Positions 1 through 7,387 of a stretch of 64,000 nucleotides of DNA are shown here, piece by piece (position 1 is the first letter of the stretch; each line of letters begins with the position of its first letter). The translations under genes were made by a program, and so were the position numbers. The stretch comes from Clostridia bacterium. GTDB taxonomy: Bacteria; Bacillota; Clostridia; Oscillospirales; Acutalibacteraceae. The notes under the pieces are model-generated. The model was not told the origin of the DNA. It made no database searches and saw nothing but the letters and a program-made list of their open reading frames with translations. The stretch is from positions 1-64,000 of the forward strand of contig JAFWUH010000050.1 of the NCBI GenBank assembly GCA_017524165.1, in the 5' to 3' direction.

Positions 1-99
1 ATCCTGCTGACCTTCGGCGTTTCGCTGCTCGTCGGCTGGATGGTCGCGCGTAAGAACAAAAAAATAGATATGGTCGAAGCGCTCAAAAACGCGGAATGA
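1..99 (+). CDS. C-terminal end of an ABC transporter permease (FtsX/MacB-like)
   Basis: Only the last 32 codons are in the window. They read a hydrophobic helix (LLTFGVSLLVGWMVARK) followed by the short cytoplasmic tail KKIDMVEALKNAE and a TGA. A last transmembrane helix followed by a basic tail ending in 'MVEALK..E' is typical of FtsX-type permeases of lipoprotein or peptide ABC exporters. The stop is 9 bases before the HMA gene, which is followed by an ABC ATPase fragment, so the three form one broken transporter cassette. The family call rests on a short stretch plus context. Confidence 0.6.
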   Translation: MLLTFGVSLLVGWMVARKNKKIDMVEALKNAE

Positions 100-108
100 G
101 AGGTTTTT

Positions 109-360
109 ATGAATAAGATCACTGTGAAAATCGACGGAATGATGTGTGGTATGTGCGAAGCGCATATCTGCGACACGATCAGGCGCGCCTTCCCCGACGC
201 GAAAAAGGTGTCCGCGTCAAGAAAAAGCGGTGAAGCAACGTTTCTGTCCGACAGCGCTCCCGACGAAGAAGCGTTGAAAAAGGCGATCGCCGACACCGGC
301 TACACCTTCGTTTCCGTTTCATCGGAAGAATACAAAAAGCGCGGTCTGTTCGGCAGATAA
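109..360 (+). CDS. Heavy-metal-associated (HMA) domain protein, CopZ-like
   Basis: This 83-residue protein is essentially a single HMA domain. The metal-binding loop is GMMCGMCEAH (MxCxxC, residues 10-19), followed by the beta-alpha-beta pattern (IRRAFPDAKKV, EEALKKAIADTGYTF). Such domains bind soft metals, usually Cu(I), between two cysteines and act as chaperones or sensors. A short tail (EEYKKRGLFGR) follows the domain. It sits between an FtsX-like permease end and an ABC ATPase N-terminus. That placement suggests it serves that transporter rather than a P-type copper ATPase, which is absent here. A plausible RBS (GAGG) precedes the ATG. Confidence 0.85.
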   Translation: MNKITVKIDGMMCGMCEAHICDTIRRAFPDAKKVSASRKSGEATFLSDSAPDEEALKKAIADTGYTFVSVSSEEYKKRGLFGR

Positions 361-373
361 GGAGGACGGCGGT

Positions 374-502
374 ATGTTCATCGAGATCAAAGGCGCGAAA
401 AAGCAGTGCGGGACGGGAGAAACGGCGGTTTTCGCCCTCGAAGGCGTTGACTTTTCGCTTGAAAAAGGAAAGATATTCAAGCGTGACAGAACAATGAAAT
501 AA
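374..502 (+). pseudogene. Truncated N-terminus of an ABC transporter ATP-binding protein
   Basis: The start is well formed (GGAGG, then ATG at 374). The first 34 residues look like the N-terminal strand of an MacB/LolD-type ATPase (MFIEIKGAKKQCG... VFALEGVDFSLEKGKI). The next residues should lead into the Walker A loop. Instead the frame runs into FKRDRTMK and stops after 42 codons. Everything from Walker A onward is missing, so the ATPase cannot function. The break lies near 475 and looks like a deletion or recombination junction. The neighbours upstream are the partner permease and the HMA protein. Confidence 0.7.
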
Positions 503-554
503 CCCTTTCCGAAAAAAGCGCGTGCAGTTACCAAAGTACATAATATAAAAGATT

Positions 555-580
555 CAGCGGCGGGAGCGATCCCGCCGCTG
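555..580 (+). terminator. GC-rich hairpin after the broken ABC cassette
   Basis: A perfect 10-bp stem CAGCGGCGGG/CCCGCCGCTG with a six-base loop lies 53 bases after the truncated ATPase stop. No long T-run follows on the plus strand, so it may be a weak terminator or a processing site. Confidence 0.45.
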
Positions 581-584
581 TGCG

Positions 585-716
585 TTATTTCATCTTCTTT
601 TCAAAACGGAACATTCCGTCGAAGCCGTCGCCGTCGTCGTAGTTGTTTTTAACCGTTTTCAAAATTACTGCCTTATCACTGTCGGGCGTTTGGCAGAGAG
701 TTTTTCTTTTTTGCAA
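585..716 (-). CDS. Possible small ORF or C-terminal gene remnant, unrecognised
   Basis: On the minus strand a 43-codon frame runs from a TTG at 714-716 to the TAA at 585-587. It starts one base after the stop of the XRE regulator. Its end, YDDGDGFDGMFRFEKKMK, looks coding rather than random and resembles a protein C-terminus. No strong ribosome binding site is seen. It may be a genuine small gene, or the residue of a larger gene whose front was replaced by the regulator. The family is not recognised. Confidence 0.25.
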   Translation of the reverse strand: MQKRKTLCQTPDSDKAVILKTVKNNYDDGDGFDGMFRFEKKMK

Positions 717-717
717 A

Positions 718-948
718 TCAATCGTCTTCCAACAGCTTGGCAGGCGGTATTTTTAATACCTCCGCCATTTTAAACAGCGTTTCAAGCGATACGCCGCAGA
801 TTATACCGGGTCCTTCCACCTGACCGATAAAATTAACGCTTTTGTCTATAAGCTCGGCAAACACTTCTTGTGTATATCCCGCCTTTTTTCTATAATAGGC
901 GATTTTCAGCCCTAAAGTTATATACTTATCGGGGAATTCGGTTTTCAT
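718..948 (-). CDS. XRE-family helix-turn-helix regulator
   Basis: This 76-residue protein is one Cro/C1-type HTH domain (LGLKIAYYRKKAGYTQEVFAELIDKS, then a helix with SLETLFKMAEVLKIPPAKLLEDD). A longer frame upstream exists, but the ATG at 948 is preferred because GGAGGCG sits eight bases upstream and the HTH begins just after it. It is transcribed divergently from the SLOG-like gene that begins near 1085. The shared ~135-base region is therefore a likely operator. The ligand and target are unknown. Confidence 0.8.
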   Translation of the reverse strand: MKTEFPDKYITLGLKIAYYRKKAGYTQEVFAELIDKSVNFIGQVEGPGIICGVSLETLFKMAEVLKIPPAKLLEDD

Positions 949-1084
949 ACTATCGCCTCCAGTTTCTATCAATATTTTATCAAGAAACGATAGCAGATAT
1001 AATTTAGAAAAATTATATAATAATTTACTTTTGCTCAACAATAAGCTATAATAAATGAAAAATCATTTAAATGAGGTGCATATT

Positions 1085-1552
1085 TTGAGATATACCTGTT
1101 GCTTTTTCGGTCACCGAACCATCCGTGAAACGGAAGAATTAAAAGAGCGGTTGTCTGCAATTGTTGAAAAATTGATAACCGAAGAAAAGGTGGATACCTT
1201 TTTGTTTGGCAGTAAAAGTCAGTTTAACAGTCTGTGTCACCAAACTGTTTCGGCAGCAAAAGAAAAACACCCGCACATAAAACGCATTTTTGTGCGGGCG
1301 GAATATCCGTTTATTAATGAAAGTTATAAAGATTATCTTTTGGAACGCTATGAAGATACCTATTTCCCCGAAAAAATACTCGATGCCGGCAGAGCCGTTT
1401 ATGTTGAACGCAATTATGAAATGATCCAAAACAGTGATTTTTGTGTGGTCTATTACGAGGAAGCCTGTCGCCCGGACACCCGCAAAAGCGGTAGTAAAAT
1501 CGCGCTCAACTATGCGCTCAAACAGAAAAAGCGCGTCATCCTTCTGCCGTAA
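1085..1552 (+). CDS. SLOG-like (DUF1273/YspA-type) Rossmann protein
   Basis: About 155 residues. It begins MRYTCCFFGHRTI, a strand followed by a 'FGHR' loop, as in the SLOG/TIR-like nucleotide-binding Rossmann fold of small DUF1273-type proteins. Later it has VDTFLFGSKSQFNSLCHQTV, IKRIFVRAEYPF, and near the end YEMIQNSDFCVVYY and KKRVILLP, the alternating strands of that fold. I choose the TTG at 1085 because GAGGTG lies seven bases upstream; an ATG at 1055 in frame has no ribosome binding site. SLOG proteins sense or make nucleotide signals, but no substrate can be inferred here. It is divergent from an XRE regulator. Confidence 0.6.
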   Translation: MRYTCCFFGHRTIRETEELKERLSAIVEKLITEEKVDTFLFGSKSQFNSLCHQTVSAAKEKHPHIKRIFVRAEYPFINESYKDYLLERYEDTYFPEKILDAGRAVYVERNYEMIQNSDFCVVYYEEACRPDTRKSGSKIALNYALKQKKRVILLP

Positions 1553-1685
1553 AGCACCGGAGCTACGGTATCGTTTTTCATCACCCCGGCAAATATCTTT
1601 GCTGTTGATTGGATGCCCCTGCTCATCTACAAGCACGGTCAATTCCTTTTTATGAAAGAAGTATTTGCTTCGCGGGCAATACGGA

Positions 1686-2197
1686 CTATACGCAGAGATA
1701 CCCTCTCCAACCGCGCGCGGAATAATACGAGTCCGCCCCGTTATGGAAGGTAAACACCTCGCCGTAACGGCGCTCGCAAAACAAGGCGCCGCCCAGCTGT
1801 CGTATTCTGTCCGGTGTGAGGATCCAACAAGAGGTTTTTAAATCAAATTCACCGAGACTTTACAACCGACGGTAGAGCGCTTCGTTCATCAGCGTTACAC
1901 CCATTTTTTCGGCTTGTCCAAGGGCGCTTCCGGCAGGCGGATTTTTAATGCGTTTTTGCAGGGCTGTCTCGTCGTAGCACAAGCTTCTGCGCCCGGCAGG
2001 GGCTTCCCACAAAAAATGAGCTTGCCCGTCTGTGTGTCCAGACCAATCGTATCCGGTTCGCCGCCGCTTTTCTCCATCCGTATCAAGATTTCGACCGCGG
2101 GTTTGTTTCCCTGCAAGCAGGTTTCCACGCGTTCCCATGTCAAATCGGGATGCCGTAGCATATTCTTTTCAAATCTTGTTTTCAATATGTCTAACAT
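1686..2197 (-). pseudogene. DUF4256 family protein, broken by two frameshifts
   Basis: The protein can be read only by joining three minus-strand frames. The first starts at 2197 (ILKTRFEKNMLRHPDLTWERVE... EKSGGEPDTIGLD). The second continues GRRSLCYDETALQKRIKNP... GVTLMNEALYRRL and stops at 1860. The third covers FDLKTSCWILTPDRIRQLGG, ALFCERRYGEVFTFHNGADS and YYSARGWRGYLCV, and stops at 1686. Joined together they match the DUF4256 family over its usual length, including 'SGGEPD', 'LGGALFC.RRY' and 'H.GA.SYYAARGFRG'. Two independent shifts make natural decay more likely than one sequencing error. The family's function is unknown. The 1553-1685 stretch beyond it holds no convincing gene. Confidence 0.75.
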
Positions 2198-2246
2198 TCA
2201 AAATCCCTCTTCCAAACAGCTCCGTTGCCTATTGCCGTATTTGCGG

Positions 2247-2873
2247 TCACACCTTTTTAAAGATGTATTGCACCGAGGGCGCGTCACAAACAAACATCGT
2301 TGATGTAAGAATACCGCCGTAATATTGCAAGCGGGAAAAACCGTGCCACCCTTCCACCGAGGAATCCTGATCGGCAATCATATACAGTTCGGCTCCGTTA
2401 GATATATTTTTCGGTTTCAAAGCGTGAACCCTGGTTACCAAACCGCAGAAGTTCATTTTGTCTTTATGAAAGGTGATTTCAAAATATCCATCATTACTCT
2501 TCCATGTTCCCTGAAGCTGCGGCAGAATGCTGTCATCTATCTCATAATTACCGTAACGGGTACGGTCGGTTTTTTGCAAGATTTCCTGGCTTTCTCCCGA
2601 AATCGGAAAGTCTTGCGTTACTTCCAGCTTCCCATCGGCAAAAATTATTCGCCTGATCGTTGCATAATTCTTTACATCATTTTGATAACGCAGTCCGTTG
2701 TGTTTCAGTTTCAACTCCAATAAGCCGTCCTTTTGTGCCATACGGAATGTTGTTTCCAGCACCGGCGCGCTTCGCCACAAAACGGTCAATTTATTTCCGT
2801 CGATCTCGATCCGTGTACCGATCACGCCTCTTTCTTCCCATGCACCGTTCAATTCTTTTCCTATTTGGTTCAT
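2247..2873 (-). CDS. Hypothetical two-repeat beta-rich protein
   Basis: A soluble 208-residue protein with no signal peptide or membrane helix. It appears to contain two similar beta-rich halves: LNGAWEERGVIGTRIEIDGN... near the N-terminus and LQGTWKSNDGYFEITFHKD... from about residue 118. Each starts 'L.G.W' followed by alternating strands, reminiscent of lipocalin-like barrels. The family is not recognised. The RBS GAGGGA is five bases before the ATG. It follows the 2889-3818 gene by 15 bases and is probably the last intact gene of that operon. Confidence 0.6.
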   Translation of the reverse strand: MNQIGKELNGAWEERGVIGTRIEIDGNKLTVLWRSAPVLETTFRMAQKDGLLELKLKHNGLRYQNDVKNYATIRRIIFADGKLEVTQDFPISGESQEILQKTDRTRYGNYEIDDSILPQLQGTWKSNDGYFEITFHKDKMNFCGLVTRVHALKPKNISNGAELYMIADQDSSVEGWHGFSRLQYYGGILTSTMFVCDAPSVQYIFKKV

Positions 2874-2888
2874 ACACTTCCCTCACTC

Positions 2889-3818
2889 TCAATGTTTCGT
2901 GATGATTTCAAGCTCAATATTGAAAAAACCGCCGCTGATCGAATCGGGCAAAACCTTGTTGTCCTCCACCGTGATTGCCCGACCGTCCTCAAAGAGGAAG
3001 GTTATCTCCTTTTTGCGGTTCAGCAGGCGTTCCCGTTGCGGGAGCTCCGCCCACGCAAGAATCCCGGTATCTGCGATATTCTTTTGAATCGCCGCAACCG
3101 TTTCGGCATCTACCGGCTTTTCACTTTCGTACACCGTCGGATCGTCATAACGGGACGATTTTTTATTGGTTCCCGTGCCGTCGGCGTGAAGCGTTAATGT
3201 CGCTTTGGTAAATCCGCCGTTGTCGCGTTCTTCCGAGAACCGTATCTCCTTGAGCGACCCTATTGCCGGCAGTTTGACCGTTTCGCCCTGCATTACTTCG
3301 GTAAACAGGTTTACGATTTTTCGCCCCGTTTCCGCCGAGAAAATCGGCGCTTGATTATCCGAAAAACTGATTTTTTCTCCGCTTGCATAGCAGACATATA
3401 CCCTGCCGCCAAAATTTTGCGGCAAACCGTGCGTCGTTGAATGAAAACCGTTTTTTCGCGCAAGATTTTCTTCCCGTACAAGTTTTACAAGTCGGGGAAA
3501 GAGGTCTTCTTTTACATACGCCCACGCCCGGCTCCTTTCGCCGTCCGACCAAAAGCCGGCACCCTTTTCCAAAAACAAAAAGGTTCCCGATCCGGCAGGC
3601 GCCGCAAACGCCGAAACATAGCCGATCGGCTCGATCTGCCGTTCTTCATCGGAAAACGCCGGATCGGTATTCAACGCCGAGGTCGCTTCAAAAAGAATCA
3701 TTTCCTCCGATTTGATTTCTTTCGGCGCCCGTTTGTCCTGCGTCGCGTCAGTCCCGCCGCATTCTCCCGGCTTTGTTTGTTTCAGAACAACAATATCCTT
3801 ATTGTCTTTTTTGAACAC
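2889..3818 (-). CDS. Hypothetical protein of the rhodanese-cyclophilin operon
   Basis: A roughly 309-residue soluble protein of unknown family. Its central and C-terminal parts are beta-rich, with acidic/basic alternation (ETVKLPAIGSLKEIRFSEE, EITFLFEDGRAITVEDNKV). I place the start at GTG 3818 because GGAG precedes it by eight bases inside the end of the upstream gene. A TTG at 3836 would overlap that gene by 17 bases. The one-base gap to the upstream stop implies translational coupling to the rhodanese-cyclophilin-like protein. The pattern 'S..LKEI.F......G' and the C-terminal KKEITFLFEDGRAITV suggest a cell-envelope or ligand-binding role, but this is speculation. Confidence 0.55.
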   Translation of the reverse strand: MFKKDNKDIVVLKQTKPGECGGTDATQDKRAPKEIKSEEMILFEATSALNTDPAFSDEERQIEPIGYVSAFAAPAGSGTFLFLEKGAGFWSDGERSRAWAYVKEDLFPRLVKLVREENLARKNGFHSTTHGLPQNFGGRVYVCYASGEKISFSDNQAPIFSAETGRKIVNLFTEVMQGETVKLPAIGSLKEIRFSEERDNGGFTKATLTLHADGTGTNKKSSRYDDPTVYESEKPVDAETVAAIQKNIADTGILAWAELPQRERLLNRKKEITFLFEDGRAITVEDNKVLPDSISGGFFNIELEIITKH

Positions 3819-3819
3819 T

Positions 3820-4653
3820 TTATTCGCTCCATTCAAGATAAAATTTTACCGCTACATCGCCATCCGAAAGTATGTCGAGCAGTTTCTCTTTCGTTGCATT
3901 GCCGATGGTTGCAAGTTTTGTAAAATTCCAGGTGTTTTCGTCATAATAAATCGTGATCTGATTCCCTTGATAAAGAATAATATCGCCCGGCTTCGTCGTT
4001 ATTTGCCCGTCGTTGCGCGGCAGTGCCCACGGAAGCGCACCGACCTTTTCGTATTGACCGTAATCCCGCATTTCAACCGTAAGCGCCTCTGCGTTCAGTT
4101 TTTCGATCAGTGCCTTTGCCGAAGAGTTGTCTTCCAAGTTCGCGTACATTTTTTCTCCGTTGGCTTCAATCACCAATACCGGCGTCGGGTTGTTTAATTC
4201 AGTCGCACCCGAATCTTTCGTTGTAGTTTCTCCCGTCCAATCTATAATTCCACCAAACTCGTATACATTCGTATATCCCATTTCAAACAGCTTCTGTGCT
4301 GCCTCTTTGCTTCGTCTGCCGCTGCGGCAGTATACCAAAATAATTTGATCCAGATCCGGCAGCTCCTTCGGTTGCTCGGTACCGATGCTTTCATTCGGAA
4401 TACAGACCGCACCCGGAATATGACCGCCGGCGTATTCATCCTGTCGGCGTACATCAACGATAATATGTCCGTCCTCTTTTGCCATCATCCGTTTGGCGGC
4501 ATCCTGCGATATCTGCATATAGCTTCTTTCCATCCCGGGACCGTCCAAAAGGTTCCTTTTTTGATAAACCATCATCAGCACCGCAACAACGGCGACCGTC
4601 GCTATAGCGGCAAAACCAATCCAAAAGTATTTCATCATCCTGTTTCCTTTCAT
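3820..4653 (-). CDS. Membrane-anchored rhodanese fused to a cyclophilin-like domain
   Basis: About 277 residues from the ATG at 4653; an ATG at 4638 with AAAGG upstream is also possible. Residues 9-30 form one transmembrane helix, placing the rest outside the cell or in the wall space. Residues ~46-140 are a rhodanese domain with an intact active loop CRSGRRS (Cys ~109) preceded by VDVRRQDEYAGGHIPGAVCI. From ~158 to the end is a cyclophilin-like fold (LVIEANGEKMYANLEDNSSA, GDIILYQGNQITIYYDENTW), a domain often annotated DUF/cyclophilin_like2. Rhodaneses move sulfane sulfur; the cyclophilin-like fold is usually not a proline isomerase. The fusion suggests extracytoplasmic thiol or sulfur chemistry. 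It heads an operon with two unknown genes. Confidence 0.8.
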   Translation of the reverse strand: MKGNRMMKYFWIGFAAIATVAVVAVLMMVYQKRNLLDGPGMERSYMQISQDAAKRMMAKEDGHIIVDVRRQDEYAGGHIPGAVCIPNESIGTEQPKELPDLDQIILVYCRSGRRSKEAAQKLFEMGYTNVYEFGGIIDWTGETTTKDSGATELNNPTPVLVIEANGEKMYANLEDNSSAKALIEKLNAEALTVEMRDYGQYEKVGALPWALPRNDGQITTKPGDIILYQGNQITIYYDENTWNFTKLATIGNATKEKLLDILSDGDVAVKFYLEWSE

Positions 4654-4753
4654 GTTCTTTAGATCTCCTACTGCTGTAAATTGTCCCGTTAAATTGACAT
4701 TCGCTCTGCTGCCTGTATCCCCATTGTTTAAAAAACGCATATTCTCTTTGTTT

Positions 4754-4782
4754 ATTATACTTAAAGTCTGAATAAGAGTAAA
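4754..4782 (-). promoter_or_regulatory. Promoter of the rhodanese operon
   Basis: On the minus strand TTTACT and TATAAT are separated by exactly 17 bases, about 100 bases upstream of the chosen start. This supports a start inside the longer open frame rather than at its far end. Confidence 0.65.
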
Positions 4783-4839
4783 GTTTTTTCTCAAAAAACA
4801 ACATCCTCTGTCTTCTTCCTGTGTTTTTTTCGATTTCGG

Positions 4840-4868
4840 TTGAATTACATAAAATTCTGTGATATAAT
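4840..4868 (+). promoter_or_regulatory. Promoter of the C_GCAxxG_C_C gene
   Basis: TTGAAT, 17 bases, TATAAT on the plus strand, ending 41 bases before the TTG start at 4910. It is divergent from the rhodanese operon promoter. Confidence 0.7.
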
Positions 4869-4909
4869 GAGCAACCGCAAAGCGAAATGAAAAACGAGGT
4901 GAGTGACCG

Positions 4910-5374
4910 TTGTCAGAAGAACTGATCCGCGCTCGCGGAGAAAAAGCAAAGCAGTATTTTTTAGAGGGCTACAACTGCACCCAAGCGGTAGTGTTGGCAT
5001 TTGCCGACCGTTGTGACATTGACCGTGACACCCTGTTAAAACTGGCGTCATCCTTTGGCGGCGGGATGGGCAGATTGCGGGAGGTTTGCGGTACCGTCAG
5101 CGGGATGTTTATCATCCTCGGTCTGATTTCGGGTTATGCCACCCCCGAAAAAGGCGCCAAAAAAGCCGCGCACTATGCTGATGTGCAAGAGTTGGCGCGT
5201 CGTTTTGAGGCGGAAAACGGTTCCATTGTTTGCAGAGAACTTTTGGGACTTTCCGTCAAACGGCAAGACCCAACCCCCGATCCCCGCACACCGCAATATT
5301 ACCAAAAAAGACCTTGTCCAGATCTGGTAGCACAAGCCGCAGAAATTTTAGAAGCCTTCCTCGCTGAACAATAA
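4910..5374 (+). CDS. C_GCAxxG_C_C family redox protein
   Basis: A 154-residue protein with the spaced cysteines and glycines that define the C_GCAxxG_C_C family: YNCTQAVVLAF (Cys ~24), SFGGGMGRLREVCGTVSG (Gly-rich segment with Cys), IVCRELLG and KRPCPDLV. The family is thought to bind a redox cofactor or act in electron transfer, but the reaction is unknown. The start is a TTG seven bases after GAGGTGA; no ATG fits. It stands alone with its own promoter and a strong shared terminator, opposite a P-loop protein. Confidence 0.85.
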   Translation: MSEELIRARGEKAKQYFLEGYNCTQAVVLAFADRCDIDRDTLLKLASSFGGGMGRLREVCGTVSGMFIILGLISGYATPEKGAKKAAHYADVQELARRFEAENGSIVCRELLGLSVKRQDPTPDPRTPQYYQKRPCPDLVAQAAEILEAFLAEQ

Positions 5375-5394
5375 AATCATATTTTTTTTGCAAA

Positions 5395-5434
5395 AACAAA
5401 CAGCGTTGCCGCATGGTTACGGCAACGCTGTTTT
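5395..5434. terminator. Bidirectional terminator
   Basis: A long stem AACAGCGTTGCCG/CGGCAACGCTGTT with an eight-base loop, flanked by A-rich and T-rich tracts. It lies between two convergent genes (the redox protein and the P-loop protein) and can stop both. Confidence 0.9.
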
Positions 5435-5448
5435 ACTGTAAAAATCAA

Positions 5449-5856
5449 TCAGACAATTTCTGCCAAGCCGAAAATCTTCTCGGGCAATTCTTCTTTATCC
5501 GCCGAGATGGTGAAAATAAACTCAACATCTTCCAGCGCCTTGATCCGGGCGAAGAAAGAAGCCAACTGCTCATAATCGCGACTGCCGATACGCAGCGTCG
5601 CGTCACCGAAAATATGGGTCACATCATTGTTTCCGGCTTTAATGCCGCTCAACATGCCGTAATACTCATCATAACCGCTGATGCCGTATGCGTCCGCATC
5701 CACCAAACGGGCTTTATGCGTAACCGAGAAGGTCAAGGTGTCGCCCTTTTCAATGCAAACCACATCGCCCAAGCTCTCGTTAGCGGCAGCATTGACCATT
5801 TCGACTAATTTTTTGGTCTTCCCGGAACCTTTTTTCCCGATAATAATTTTAATCAT
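5449..5856 (-). CDS. Small P-loop nucleotide-binding protein
   Basis: 135 residues beginning MIKIIIGKKGSGKTKKL, a textbook Walker A motif at the extreme N-terminus. The rest reads as a compact alpha/beta ATPase fold (VVCIEKGDTLTFSV, THIFGDATLRIG, VEFIFTISADKEELP), but no clear Walker B or partner domain is visible. It resembles small clostridial P-loop proteins annotated as hypothetical or twitching-motility-like. It lies downstream of pgi on the same strand with an ~80-base gap. The function is unknown. Confidence 0.7.
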   Translation of the reverse strand: MIKIIIGKKGSGKTKKLVEMVNAAANESLGDVVCIEKGDTLTFSVTHKARLVDADAYGISGYDEYYGMLSGIKAGNNDVTHIFGDATLRIGSRDYEQLASFFARIKALEDVEFIFTISADKEELPEKIFGLAEIV

Positions 5857-5936
5857 TGATACCAGCTCCTTTTATTGTGTTTACCCGAAAGCGAAAGCTT
5901 TCAGATAACGGATTCCATATATATATCTGCACCGAA

Positions 5937-7277
5937 TTATCTGCCAAGGCGGGCTTCCAACGCCGCTTTTTGCGCTTCATAACCCGGTTTGCCCAAAAGT
6001 GCAAACATATTTTTCTTATAACTTTCCACGCCGGGTTGGTCAAACGGATTGACGCCCAGCAAATATCCCGAAACGGCGCACGCCTTTTCAAAGAAGTAAA
6101 TCAGTCGACCGAGGTTTTCTTCGTCTGCACGGTCGATTTGAATGACCAAATTCGGCACGCCGCCGTCGGTATGTGCCAAGACCGTGCCCTCAAACGCCTT
6201 TTCATTGACGAAAGACATCGGTTTTCCTGCCAAGAAATTTAGTCCGTCGCCGTTGGATTCCTCGGCTTCAATGATGACATCACTACCGTTATCGCCGATG
6301 GTAACCACCGTTTCAAACAACATCCGACTGCCGTCCTGAATATACTGTCCCATCGAATGCAGATCGGTCGAGAAGGTGACCGACGCTGGGAACAGACCTT
6401 TATGATCTTTGCCTTCGCTCTCGCCGTAAAGTTGTTTAAACCATTCGGACATCATGGTAAAGCGCGGCTCATAACTGACCAACAATTCGACCGCTTTACC
6501 TTTACGGTAGAAGGCGTTGCGATATGCCGCATAGGCATAGCAGGGATTTTTTTCCAAATCAGGGATATCGTAATCTTCCCGCGCCGCCGCCGCGCCGTCC
6601 ATCAGCTTTTGAATATCGGCGCCTGCCGCCGCAATCGGCAACAAGCCGACCGCCGTCAAAACCGAGAACCGACCGCCGACATCATCCGGCACAACAAAGG
6701 TTTGATAGCCCTTTTCGTCAGCCAACTGTTTCAAAGTGCCGCGTGCCTTATCGGTTGTACAGTAAATGCGGGAAGCCGCTTCCTGCTCGCCGTAACGCTC
6801 CTCCAAATAGCGGCGGAACACGCGGAAAGCCACCGCCGGTTCGGTCGTGGTGCCGGATTTGGAAATCACATTCACCGAAACGCGTTTGCCTTCGCAAATC
6901 TTCAACAAATCACTGAGGTTGGATCCGCTGATGCTGTTGCCGGCAAAGTAAATTTCGGGCGCACCGTCTGTAAGCGCGTTATAATACGGTCCTTTTAAGA
7001 ACTCAATCGCCGCGCGGGCACCAAGATAGGATCCGCCAATGCCGATAACGATCAGCACATCGGTGTCCTGACGGATTTTTTCCGCGGCGGTCTTAATTCT
7101 TGCAAATTCCTCTTTATCATAATTGACAGGCAAATCAATCCAGCCGAGAAAATCATTGCCGAGTCCGTTGCGGTCGCGCAGCATTTGGTGTGCCGCGTCG
7201 ATTTGCGGCCGCAGACCGATCAAATCATTTTCACGGATAAACGGTTTTGCGTAACTGTCGGTAAACTTTAGTGCCAT
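5937..7277 (-). CDS. pgi: Glucose-6-phosphate isomerase
   Basis: 446 residues, the short bacterial form typical of Firmicutes. It interconverts glucose-6-phosphate and fructose-6-phosphate, linking glycolysis to amino-sugar and cell-wall precursor synthesis. Seen in sequence: [17 protein letters not shown] (sugar-phosphate binding), [15 protein letters not shown] (the SIS phosphate loop), [15 protein letters not shown], and the C-terminal GVPNLVIQ...[14 protein letters not shown] signature with the catalytic Lys. The start ATG at 7277 has GGAGGA upstream. It is a single gene with flanking gaps on both sides. Confidence 0.97.
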   Translation of the reverse strand: MALKFTDSYAKPFIRENDLIGLRPQIDAAHQMLRDRNGLGNDFLGWIDLPVNYDKEEFARIKTAAEKIRQDTDVLIVIGIGGSYLGARAAIEFLKGPYYNALTDGAPEIYFAGNSISGSNLSDLLKICEGKRVSVNVISKSGTTTEPAVAFRVFRRYLEERYGEQEAASRIYCTTDKARGTLKQLADEKGYQTFVVPDDVGGRFSVLTAVGLLPIAAAGADIQKLMDGAAAAREDYDIPDLEKNPCYAYAAYRNAFYRKGKAVELLVSYEPRFTMMSEWFKQLYGESEGKDHKGLFPASVTFSTDLHSMGQYIQDGSRMLFETVVTIGDNGSDVIIEAEESNGDGLNFLAGKPMSFVNEKAFEGTVLAHTDGGVPNLVIQIDRADEENLGRLIYFFEKACAVSGYLLGVNPFDQPGVESYKKNMFALLGKPGYEAQKAALEARLGR

Positions 7278-7387
7278 GAAGGGTTCCTCCGTTGATTAAA
7301 AACTTCTTTGTTTTTATTTTACAATATTTTATCGCTATTTGCAAGAGTAATTACGGCAATTCCGCAATTTTCTTGGTCAAAGAGGAA

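Noticed and set aside
1139..1642. Minus-strand frame overlapping the SLOG-like gene
   Set aside because: Only its first ~35 codons (before 1555) look coding; the rest is antisense to the conserved plus gene. It may hold a short remnant but is not supported as a gene.
5887..5902. Hairpin GAAAGC-GAAA-GCTTTC downstream of pgi
   Set aside because: It is short and has no T-run in the pgi direction, so it is not called a terminator.
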